This document shows positions 48,341 through 55,314 of a DNA stretch of 64,000 nucleotides, piece by piece. Within the stretch, counting starts at the first letter, position 1; each line of letters opens with the position of its first letter. The notes below the pieces were generated by a model, which had not been told where the DNA came from, made no database searches, and saw nothing but the letters and a program-made list of their open reading frames with translations. This DNA comes from Streptomyces sp. NRRL F-6131 (GTDB lineage Bacteria; Actinomycetota; Actinomycetes; Streptomycetales; Streptomycetaceae), in contig JOHN01000019.1 in the NCBI GenBank assembly GCA_000719695.1, forward strand, positions 1 to 64,000. Reading direction: 5' to 3'. A program made the translations under genes and the position numbers.

Positions 48341-49096
48341 TCAATGCGGTTTGCGCGGATCGTGCGGCTTGGGGCGCTCGTCGCCGTGGGCCCCGGCGGG
48401 GTGGGCGTCGCCCGGCGGCGTGCCGGGCTGGTGGGCGCCCTCGCCCTCGGTGACCGCGGTCGCGGTGTCCGGCGAACCGTTCACGGTGCCGCCGCCGTTG
48501 CCCGAGGCGTGCGCGCCGGCCGGGCGGGCGGCGGGTTCCGCGGTCGGCCCGGTGGCGGCGGACGGCGGCTCCACCAGCCACTCCGGGTTGCTGCGGTGCC
48601 GCCACCACTGCCAGGCGACGATGCCGCTGCCGATCGCGACCACGCCGGCCACGGCGAGGCCGGTGGCCCAGCCGTTCCGGCGGGACCTGCGGGCGTTGCG
48701 GGCCGCGAGGTCGCCGATCTCCGACGAGGTGACGTTGCCGCGCATGGCGGTCAGCGCCGCGGCGCCGCGCATCTGGGCCTCCTGCGCGACCGGGACGACG
48801 GCGGCGCGGGCCTCCTCGACGACGTGCACCACCTTGGGGGCGACGGTGGAGCGGGCCTGGTCGGCGGCCCGGGAGGCGGACAGGCGGGCGGCCAGTGCGG
48901 TCTCCTGGGCGCGGTGCAGGGCCTTGAGGGCGTTCTGCTGGGCCTCCGGTGGCAGATTGGCGAAGGCGTGACCGACCTGGGGGGCGATGTGCCGGTCGTA
49001 CTGGACGCGCGCGGTGTGGGCGGCCTGGGTGGCCTGCTGCCGGGCGCTGTCCGCGAGGTTGCCGGCCGTCTCACGGGCCGAGTCCAAACGGGTCAC
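48341..49096 (-). CDS. DUF5324 family membrane protein
   Basis: 251 aa. The N-terminal about 130 residues are strongly helical and Ala/Gln/Arg-rich (TRLDSARETAGNLADSARQQ and onward), like amphipathic or coiled-coil segments; one transmembrane helix follows (about 158-178, GWATGLAVAGVVAIGSGIVAW), then an acidic/His/Gly-rich tail ending in DPRKPH. Matches DUF5324 of streptomycetes. GTG 49096 has GGAGGAGAG about 8 nt upstream, which decides it over ATG 49156. Role unknown. Confidence 0.78.
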   Translation of the reverse strand: MTRLDSARETAGNLADSARQQATQAAHTARVQYDRHIAPQVGHAFANLPPEAQQNALKALHRAQETALAARLSASRAADQARSTVAPKVVHVVEEARAAVVPVAQEAQMRGAAALTAMRGNVTSSEIGDLAARNARRSRRNGWATGLAVAGVVAIGSGIVAWQWWRHRSNPEWLVEPPSAATGPTAEPAARPAGAHASGNGGGTVNGSPDTATAVTEGEGAHQPGTPPGDAHPAGAHGDERPKPHDPRKPH

Positions 49097-49377
49097 GAGT
49101 CTCTCCTCCTGGTGGCGTCCTCTATGCACATATCCACCTGAATGCTGATCATGCATCCTGATTTGTCCGACGGCATGCCGGAGTGGGCCGTACGCGGGTC
49201 ACCCGGTCCGGGCGTGCCGGTCGGGACGGGGGCGAGTGGGCCGGTCCGGCGCGGGTAGGGCCGCAGTAGGCTGGCGGTTCCGGCGGGTCCCCGTCGGGAG
49301 CGCGTACGTGTCGTCGCAGCAAGCCGGACCAGGCCGCCGCAGGCAGTGGCGGAAGTCGTGGCAGAAGGGGATAGCCG
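49097..49377. other. divergent intergenic region (DUF5324 / rhomboid)
   Basis: 281 bp without a supported gene. In mycobacteria and, as I recall, in streptomycetes a peptidyl-prolyl isomerase gene lies close to here; none is visible. It should hold the promoters of the flanking divergent genes. AATCCTGATCATGC-like AT-rich sequence near 49133-49155 is a possible promoter zone. Confidence 0.4.
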
Positions 49378-50286
49378 ATGCTCCCGGACGAGCCGAGGCC
49401 GCCGATCGACCGGACCCCGGGGGCCGCGGGCGGGCCCGGACCGGCCCGCTGCTACCGGCACCCCGAGCAGGAGACCGGGGTCGGCTGCTCGCGCTGCGGC
49501 CGACCGATCTGCCCCCGGTGCATGGTGAACGCCTCGGTGGGCTTCCACTGCCCGGAGTGCGTCGGGGAGGGCAGCCGGCAGGTCCGGCGGGCGACCACCC
49601 GGTTCGGCGGCCGCCCGGCCGGGGACGGCGCGCTGGTCACCAAGGCGCTGATCGGCGTCAACCTGGTGCTGTTCGTCCTGGCCGCCTACGTGTTCACGCC
49701 GTGGCTGGGCTACGACCTGGAACTGCGCAGTCTGGCCCCCGACCGGACGTACCCCTTCCCCGAGGGCGTCGCCGAGGGGCCGGACCAGTGGTACCGGCTG
49801 CTGACCGCGGTCTTCCTGCACACCGAGCCCTGGCACATCGCCACCAACATGCTGGTGCTCTGGGTGCTGGGACCGCAGCTGGAGGCCGCCCTGGGGCGGG
49901 CCCGGTTCCTGGCGCTCTACTTGGTCTCCGGCCTGGCCGGCAGCGCCTTCGCCTTCCTGGTGGCCGGCGACGGTATGCGGTCGCTGGGCGCCTCGGGCGC
50001 CGTGTTCGGCCTGCTGGGCGCGACCGTGGTGCTGTACCGCCGGCTCCGGGCGCCGCTCGGGCCGATCGTCGCGCTGCTGGTGTTCAACCTGATCGTCACC
50101 TTCTCGGTCCAGAACATCGACTGGCGCGCCCACCTCGGCGGGCTGGTCGCCGGGATGCTGACCGCGGCGGGCCTGATGTACGCGCCGCGGGCCCACCGCG
50201 GGCTGGTGCAGGGGCTGACGCTGGCGGGGGTGGCCGCCCTGGTGCTGCTGATGCTCCTGGTCGGCACGGCGGCCTACGGCGGGTGA
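49378..50286 (+). CDS. rhomboid intramembrane serine protease with N-terminal zinc finger
   Basis: 302 aa. The N-terminal about 75 residues hold CYRHPEQETGVGCSRCGRPI and CPRCMVNASVGFHCPECV, a B-box/RING-like set of Cys and His that should bind zinc. The rhomboid core follows with six or so helices: PWHIATNMLVLWVLGP, the catalytic serine in LGASGAVFGLLG (about 208), and the catalytic histidine in DWRAHLGGLVAGM (about 251). The HxxxN of helix 2 is present (HIATN). ATG 49378 has AAGGGGA 7 nt upstream. Substrate unknown. Divergent from DUF5324; followed by the DnaA-box cluster. Confidence 0.9.
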   Translation: MLPDEPRPPIDRTPGAAGGPGPARCYRHPEQETGVGCSRCGRPICPRCMVNASVGFHCPECVGEGSRQVRRATTRFGGRPAGDGALVTKALIGVNLVLFVLAAYVFTPWLGYDLELRSLAPDRTYPFPEGVAEGPDQWYRLLTAVFLHTEPWHIATNMLVLWVLGPQLEAALGRARFLALYLVSGLAGSAFAFLVAGDGMRSLGASGAVFGLLGATVVLYRRLRAPLGPIVALLVFNLIVTFSVQNIDWRAHLGGLVAGMLTAAGLMYAPRAHRGLVQGLTLAGVAALVLLMLLVGTAAYGG

Positions 50287-50332
50287 CCCGACCGACCCGG
50301 ACCGTACGCGCGCGGGTCCGGCGGCCGCACGG

Positions 50333-50523
50333 TTGTCCACAGCGGGTGCGGGGTTGTGCACAGGCGGTGTGGACCGTTCCGTGCGGACGACTGTTCTACG
50401 CGTGTCCCGCTGTGCGTATTCGGCATTCGGCGGAGGGCGTGCGGCGGTGCGGAAAGCGCCCCCGGCGCAGGTTATCCACAGGCGGGCGTGACTTTTCCCC
50501 AGTGTGGATAACCATGTGGATAA
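50333..50523. other. DnaA-box cluster between the rhomboid gene and crgA
   Basis: TTGTCCACA (50333-50341, +), TGTGGACCG (50368-50376, -, near match), then perfect TTATCCACA at 50472-50480 (+) and TGTGGATAA at 50503-50511 and 50515-50523 (both -, i.e. TTATCCACA). Three exact high-affinity boxes within 52 bp is denser than any part of oriC here. DnaA-titrating box clusters near oriC (one called D78) are known in S. coelicolor; this may be the counterpart of one of them. The 50287-50659 gap has no gene. Confidence 0.85.
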
Positions 50524-50596
50524 ACCTGATAAGCAGATGTCCGCCTGTCGCGGTCACCGCACAATCCTTCGACGCCCCTTCCGGGCGCACCACGAC

Positions 50597-50628
50597 GCCG
50601 CCCCGGGGACGGACCGTCCCGGGGCGGC
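50597..50628 (-). terminator. terminator after crgA
   Basis: GCCGCCCCGGGGAC (50597-50610) pairs with GTCCCGGGGCGGC (50616-50628) with one bulge. It lies 32 bp past the crgA stop on the minus strand and next to the DnaA-box cluster. Confidence 0.75.
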
Positions 50629-50659
50629 GGTGAAGGAACTCAGGGCGTGGGCCCCGACG

Positions 50660-50908
50660 TCACTTCCACTGGGTGGAGACGCCGAAACCCGCCGCGATGA
50701 AGCCGAAGCCCACCAGGATGTTCCAGTTCCGCCAGCTCTCGACGGGCCAGCTGCCACTGGTCACGTAGTAGGTGACGATCCAGACCAGACCGATCAGGAA
50801 CATCGCCAGCATCAAGGGGGCAACCCAGCCGCGGCCCGAACTGATCTTCACCGTCGCCGTGGTCGGCGGGGTGTAGTCGGACTTCTTGCGGAGTCGAGAC
50901 TTCGGCAC
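50660..50908 (-). CDS. crgA: cell division protein CrgA
   Basis: 82 aa. Small membrane protein with two helices ([21 protein letters not shown] and [21 protein letters not shown]), an N-terminal basic start [14 protein letters not shown] and the conserved linker. CrgA coordinates FtsZ and septal PBPs and times sporulation septation in Streptomyces. GTG 50908 has AGGAGA about 10 nt upstream. Sits alone, leftward, divergent from the DUF881 gene. Confidence 0.96.
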   Translation of the reverse strand: MPKSRLRKKSDYTPPTTATVKISSGRGWVAPLMLAMFLIGLVWIVTYYVTSGSWPVESWRNWNILVGFGFIAAGFGVSTQWK

Positions 50909-51013
50909 GAGGAGCTCTCCTGTCGATGCGCTGTGACCGCGCAGGGGTTCACGGTGGTGTGGCGGCGTCCGTTAGCGTAGTGGCTCGGCGGGTCCGAAGG
51001 AGATAAGGGTACG

Positions 51014-51784
51014 GTGCCTAATTTGTCGATTCCCCCTCGGCCCGCCCGTACCCGTGCCCGCGGCACCCGAATTGTCGGACGTGCCCTGACCTGCGCCGTC
51101 TTCGCGCTCGCCGGACTGCTCTTCTACATCAGCGCGCAGACCGCCCGCGGCACCGATCTGCGCACCGACAACTCGCTGCTCAGCCTCTCCGACGTGATAC
51201 GTCAGCGCAGCGCGCAGAACCAGCAGTCCCAGGCCCAGCTCGCCGACCTCCAGGAACACGCCCGGCAGCTCACCGAGCAACAGGGCGGCAGCCCGGCCGA
51301 CGCCGCCCGGCTGACCGCCCTGGAACAGGCCGCCGCCCTCGACCCGCTCCAGGGCCCCGGCCTCACCGTCACCCTCAACGACGCCCCGCCGAACGCGACC
51401 GCGCGGATCCCCGGGGTGCCCGAGCCGGGCGTCAACGACCTCGTCATCCACCAGCAGGACATCCAGGCCGTGGTCAACGCGCTCTGGCGGGGCGGCGCCG
51501 AGGGCGTCCAGGTGATGGACCAGCGGCTGATCTCCACCAGCGCCGTGCGCTGCGTCGGCAACACCCTGCTGCTCCAGGGCCGGGTCTACTCGCCGCCCTA
51601 CGTGGTCAAGGCGGTCGGCCGGACCGACGGGCTGCGCGCCGCGGTGGACGCCGACCCGACGATCCGCAACTACCTCCAGTACGTCCAGGCGTACGGCCTG
51701 GGCTGGAAGGTGCAGGAGAGCGGCGACCTCGCGCTCCCCGGCTACTCGGGAACGGCGGACCTCCGCTCGGCCACCGGCCAGTAG
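51014..51784 (+). CDS. DUF881 family membrane protein
   Basis: 256 aa. One N-terminal transmembrane helix (about 22-42, ALTCAVFALAGLLFYIS), a coiled-coil-like stretch (QSQAQLADLQEHARQLTEQQ) and the DUF881 domain: LQGPGLTVTLNDAP, IVDDLVIHQQD-like NDLVIHQQDIQAVVNALWRGGAEG, INTTRIRCVGN-like ISTSAVRCVGNTLLLQGRVYSPPY. Homologous to the gene between crgA and trpG/pabA in mycobacteria. The start GTG 51014 has GGAG about 12 nt upstream, a little far. Function unknown; its conserved place among division genes suggests an envelope role. Confidence 0.85.
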   Translation: MPNLSIPPRPARTRARGTRIVGRALTCAVFALAGLLFYISAQTARGTDLRTDNSLLSLSDVIRQRSAQNQQSQAQLADLQEHARQLTEQQGGSPADAARLTALEQAAALDPLQGPGLTVTLNDAPPNATARIPGVPEPGVNDLVIHQQDIQAVVNALWRGGAEGVQVMDQRLISTSAVRCVGNTLLLQGRVYSPPYVVKAVGRTDGLRAAVDADPTIRNYLQYVQAYGLGWKVQESGDLALPGYSGTADLRSATGQ

Positions 51785-51859
51785 CGGACCGGTGCACGGG
51801 ACCCGGTCCCGGGAGCCGGGTCTAGTCTTGACCCCAGTCCAATACGTCGAGGGAGCACC

Positions 51860-52039
51860 ATGTACGGCTGGATCTGGCGTCATCTGCCGGGGAACACCCT
51901 GGTCAAGGCCGTGATCTCGGCGCTCCTCGTGCTGGGGCTGGTCTACCTCCTCTTCACCTACGTCTTCCCGTGGGCGGAACCGCTCCTCCCCTTCGGTGAC
52001 GTCACAGTGGACGGAGACGGCGACGGCGCCGTCGGCTGA
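51860..52039 (+). CDS. 59-aa single-pass membrane protein
   Basis: Begins MYGWIWRHLPGNTLVKAVIS, continues with a transmembrane helix (about 14-36) and a short acidic tail (DVTVDGDGDGAVG). ATG 51860 has GAGGGAG 5 nt upstream, and the gene sits between the DUF881 and pabA genes as in S. coelicolor. No function is known. The clean ribosome binding site, length and topology support a real gene. Confidence 0.8.
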   Translation: MYGWIWRHLPGNTLVKAVISALLVLGLVYLLFTYVFPWAEPLLPFGDVTVDGDGDGAVG

Positions 52040-52093
52040 TCCGACGACCCCGCCAACGTCCCGGTCCCCGCACCCCTCGGAGAACGCGCGCCC

Positions 52094-52756
52094 ATGACCT
52101 CCCGGCCGACCCAGCCCCGCATCCTGGTCGTCGACAACTACGACAGCTTCGTCTTCAACCTGGTCCAGTACCTCTACCAGCTCGGCGCCACCTGCGAGGT
52201 GGTCCGCAACGACGAGGTGACCGTCGAGCACGCGGTGCGCCGTGAGGGCGACCGCGGCTTCGACGGGGTGCTGCTCTCCCCCGGCCCGGGCGCCCCGGAG
52301 GAGGCCGGCGTCTGCATCGAGATGGTGCACCACTGCGCGCGGACCGGGCTCCCGGTGTTCGGCGTCTGTCTGGGCCTGCAGTCGATCGCGGTGGCCTACG
52401 GAGCGGTGGTCGGCCGGGCGCCCGAGCTGCTGCACGGCAAGACCTCGTCGGTCGAGCACGAGGACGGCGGCGTGTTCGCGGGCCTGCCCTCGCCGCTCAC
52501 CGCGACCCGCTACCACTCGCTGGCGGTCGAGCCGGACACCGTGCCGCCGGAGCTGGTGGTCACCGCGCGCACCGGCAGCGGCGTGATCATGGGGCTGCGC
52601 CACCGTGACCTCGCGGTGGAGGGCGTGCAGTTCCACCCGGAGTCGGTGCTCACCGAGGGCGGTCACCGGATGCTCGCCAACTGGCTGGCCGAATGCGGTG
52701 ACCCGCTGGCCGTCGACCGGTCGGCCGGGCTCGCCCCGGTGATCGGCCGGGGCTGA
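52094..52756 (+). CDS. pabA: aminodeoxychorismate/anthranilate synthase glutamine amidotransferase subunit
   Basis: 220 aa class I glutamine amidotransferase (PabA/TrpG). Supplies ammonia to chorismate-using PabB or TrpE for folate or tryptophan synthesis. ILVVDNYDSFVFNLVQYL at the start, LLSPGPGAPEEAG, nucleophile cysteine in FGVCLGLQSIA (about residue 92), GKTSSVEH and the catalytic His-Glu in VQFHPESVLTEGG (about 180). ATG 52094. In this division-gene context streptomycetes annotate it as PabA, mycobacteria as TrpG; the sequence alone does not decide. Confidence 0.9.
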   Translation: MTSRPTQPRILVVDNYDSFVFNLVQYLYQLGATCEVVRNDEVTVEHAVRREGDRGFDGVLLSPGPGAPEEAGVCIEMVHHCARTGLPVFGVCLGLQSIAVAYGAVVGRAPELLHGKTSSVEHEDGGVFAGLPSPLTATRYHSLAVEPDTVPPELVVTARTGSGVIMGLRHRDLAVEGVQFHPESVLTEGGHRMLANWLAECGDPLAVDRSAGLAPVIGRG

Positions 52757-52761
52757 GCGGC

Positions 52762-54189
52762 GTGACCGCGGTGCGACCGGAGGGGCGCTATCAGCCGGAC
52801 GCGGACCCGCAGGGCGGCGACGCCCACCGCGGCGGCGGGCCGTTCGAGCAGCAGCACGACCCGTACGGGCAGCAGCACCTCGCGGGCGGCCCGTACGAGC
52901 AGGCCGCCCAGCCGTACGCGCCGGGCGGCGGCCGAGGGGCGTACGCGCAGCAGGGTCCGTACGCGCAGCAGGACCCGTACGGGCAGCAGGACCCGTACGG
53001 CCGGCAGCCGGCGCAGGGTCAGTACGGCGGGCCGGGTCAGTACGGCGGGGCGGCTCCGCAGGCGGCGTACCAGCAGGGGCAGTACCAGACCTACGACCCG
53101 TACCAGGAGCAGTTCCAGCAGGGCGGCCGGCAACAGGGCGAGGGCCAGGCCTGGACGGCGCAGCCGGGGGCGGAGGACGGCTGGGGCGTCTACGAGCCCG
53201 CCGTGCCCGCCCCCGCGCCGGCGCCGACCCGGCGGACGCCGGACGTCCCGGTGGCGCAGGCCTCGGTGCTCGCCGCCGCCGAGACGGTCACCATGGCCGC
53301 CGTGGAGGCCGAGCGGCAGCAGCAGTCCGCCGGGTCCGCCGGATCATCCGGATCAGCCGACTCCACCGGGTCCGCCCCGCCCGCCCCGCCCGCCCCGGGC
53401 GGCCGGGCCGAGCGCCGTCGTGCCGCGCAGGGGCGCGGTCGGCGCCGGGCGGGCGGTCGGTCCGCCGCCGGTCCCCGGGCCGCGGAACCGGCGGCGGTGG
53501 TCTTCGCCCGGTTCCTCGGCGAGCTGTGCATCACCCTCGGCCTGGTGATGCTGCTGTTCGTCTCGTACCAGCTCTGGTGGACCAACGTGCAGGCCGACGC
53601 GGCCGCCGACGGGGCCCGCAACCGGCTGGAGGAGCAGTTCGACGCCGGGGCTGCCCCGGGCGCTCCGGCGCCGGGACAGCCGGCGCCGGACCCGGCCAAA
53701 CCGGAGACCTTCGAGCCCGGCAAGGGCTTCGCGATCATCCACCTGCCGAAACTCGGCCAGAAGTTCCCGATCGCCGAGGGCACCGCGAAGGGCCCGGTGC
53801 TCGACAAGGGCCTGGTGGGCCACTACACCGGTACCGGCATGCCGGCCGACAAGGCGGGCAACTTCGCGCTGGCCGCGCACCGCAACACCCACGGCGAGCC
53901 GTTCCGGCGGATCAACCAGCTCGGCAAGGGCGACAAGATCGTGGTGGAGACGGCGACCGCGTACTACACCTACGAGGTCACCGGGGGCATCCCGGAGACC
54001 CCGCCGTCCAACGTGAGCGTGATCAAGTCCGTCCCGACCGGCGCCGGGTTCAACGCCCCGGGCCGGTACATCACGCTGACCACCTGCACACCGGAGTTCA
54101 GCTCCAAGTACCGACTGATCGTGTTTGGCAAGATGATCGAGGAACGGCCGCGCAGCCAGGGCAAGCCGGCCGCCCTCACGGGAGGCTGA
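52762..54189 (+). CDS. class E sortase with long Gln/Tyr/Gly-rich N-terminus
   Basis: 475 aa. Residues 1-about 130 are repeats of PYGQQ/PYAQQ-type units (for instance QQDPYGQQDPYG); then an Ala/Ser/Pro-rich and very basic segment, a transmembrane helix (about 250-273, LGELCITLGLVMLLFVSYQLWW) and the sortase domain (about 315-465). Catalytic triad: His in LAAHRNTHGEPF (about 372), Cys in TLTTCTPEF (about 441), Arg in SSKYRLIVFG (about 450). Class E sortases anchor LAxTG proteins such as chaplins to peptidoglycan in Streptomyces. GTG 52762 starts 5 bp after the pabA stop. Followed by a second sortase. Confidence 0.92.
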   Translation: MTAVRPEGRYQPDADPQGGDAHRGGGPFEQQHDPYGQQHLAGGPYEQAAQPYAPGGGRGAYAQQGPYAQQDPYGQQDPYGRQPAQGQYGGPGQYGGAAPQAAYQQGQYQTYDPYQEQFQQGGRQQGEGQAWTAQPGAEDGWGVYEPAVPAPAPAPTRRTPDVPVAQASVLAAAETVTMAAVEAERQQQSAGSAGSSGSADSTGSAPPAPPAPGGRAERRRAAQGRGRRRAGGRSAAGPRAAEPAAVVFARFLGELCITLGLVMLLFVSYQLWWTNVQADAAADGARNRLEEQFDAGAAPGAPAPGQPAPDPAKPETFEPGKGFAIIHLPKLGQKFPIAEGTAKGPVLDKGLVGHYTGTGMPADKAGNFALAAHRNTHGEPFRRINQLGKGDKIVVETATAYYTYEVTGGIPETPPSNVSVIKSVPTGAGFNAPGRYITLTTCTPEFSSKYRLIVFGKMIEERPRSQGKPAALTGG

Positions 54190-54223
54190 CCGCGAGCCGG
54201 CGACCGACGACAAGGGGAGAGAC

Positions 54224-55054
54224 GTGACCCAGGGGACCGAGCCGGCGGCCGAGGAGGCCGCCCCGCCGTCCGAGCCCGAGCCCGGTGGCGGGCCGGGGCC
54301 GGGGCCGGGCCGTCGGCGAGGTGGCCGGGCGCTGGCGGTCCTGGGCGTCGTCGGCGAGCTGCTGATCACCCTGGGGTTGGTGCTCGGGCTGTTCGTCACC
54401 TACTCGCTCTGGTGGACCGACGTGCTGGCGAACCGTTCCGCCTCCGCGGCCTCCGACCAGCTGCGCGAGTCCTGGGCGTCCGGAGCCCCGGCCGCTCCCC
54501 CGTCCGCCGCCGCGGCGACCCCTGGCGGCGCGCCGTCCGCCGGGGCCGGTCCGGGCTACGCGGCGGGGGACGGCATCGGCTTCCTGCACGTCCCGGCGAT
54601 GGGCCGGGACCACCAGGTGCTGATCCGGATGGGCACCGACACGGCCACCCTCGCCGAGGGCGTCGCCGGGGTGTACGAGCAGCCCTACCGCTCGGCGATG
54701 CCCTGGGACGCGTCCGGCAACTTCGCGCTGGCCGCGCACCGGGACGGGCACGGGGCGAAGTTCCACGAGCTGGACGCCGTCGGCAGGGGCGACGCGATCG
54801 TCGTCGAGACCCGCGACAAGTGGTACGTCTACCGGGTCGACAACACCCTGCCGGAGACGTCCAAGTACGACACCGGCATCGTCGCCCCGGTGCCGAAGGG
54901 CTCCGGTTACACCGGGCCGGGCCGCTACATCACGCTGACCACCTGCACCCCGGTCTACACCTCGCGCTACCGGATGGCGGTCTGGGGGAGCCTGGTGCGG
55001 GTGGACGACGTGGACGCCGCCCGTACCCCGCCCGCCGAGCTGCGGAAGGGCTGA
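54224..55054 (+). CDS. class E sortase
   Basis: 276 aa. Short acidic N-terminus, transmembrane helix (about 42-67, LAVLGVVGELLITLGLVLGLFVTYSLWW) and a sortase domain sharing the upstream protein's motifs: His in LAAHRDGHGAKF (about 170), Cys in TLTTCTPVY (about 240), Arg in TSRYRMAVWG (about 248). GTG 54224 has GGGGAGA 5 nt upstream and begins 34 bp after the first sortase. A tandem duplication within the class E family is likely. Whether the two have different substrates cannot be told. Confidence 0.92.
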   Translation: MTQGTEPAAEEAAPPSEPEPGGGPGPGPGRRRGGRALAVLGVVGELLITLGLVLGLFVTYSLWWTDVLANRSASAASDQLRESWASGAPAAPPSAAAATPGGAPSAGAGPGYAAGDGIGFLHVPAMGRDHQVLIRMGTDTATLAEGVAGVYEQPYRSAMPWDASGNFALAAHRDGHGAKFHELDAVGRGDAIVVETRDKWYVYRVDNTLPETSKYDTGIVAPVPKGSGYTGPGRYITLTTCTPVYTSRYRMAVWGSLVRVDDVDAARTPPAELRKG

Positions 55055-55210
55055 CGCCGCCCGGGCACCGGCGGGCTCGGGCAGGCCCTGCGACGCCCCC
55101 AGGAGGCCCCGGAAGGCCCCGGAGGGCCGTCGAGGCGGTCGATGGGCCTCTCGGGGCCCGGGGACGCCCGGAGACGCCCGCGCGGCCCCCGTCGGGATCC
55201 CGACAACGCC

Positions 55211-55245
55211 CGAGGGCCCGTCGACGTGGTGTCGACGGGCCCTCG
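55211..55245. terminator. bidirectional terminator between the sortase and pknB genes
   Basis: Perfect 15-bp stem CGAGGGCCCGTCGAC / GTCGACGGGCCCTCG with loop GTGGT in the 260-bp gap between convergent genes. The rest of the gap is GC-rich with no gene. Confidence 0.85.
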
Positions 55246-55314
55246 CGCCGTGCCGGGAAACAACTCAGCCGGTCGGTCCGGCCCCGAGGGGCTCAGAACC
55301 AGGGGAACCAGGGC

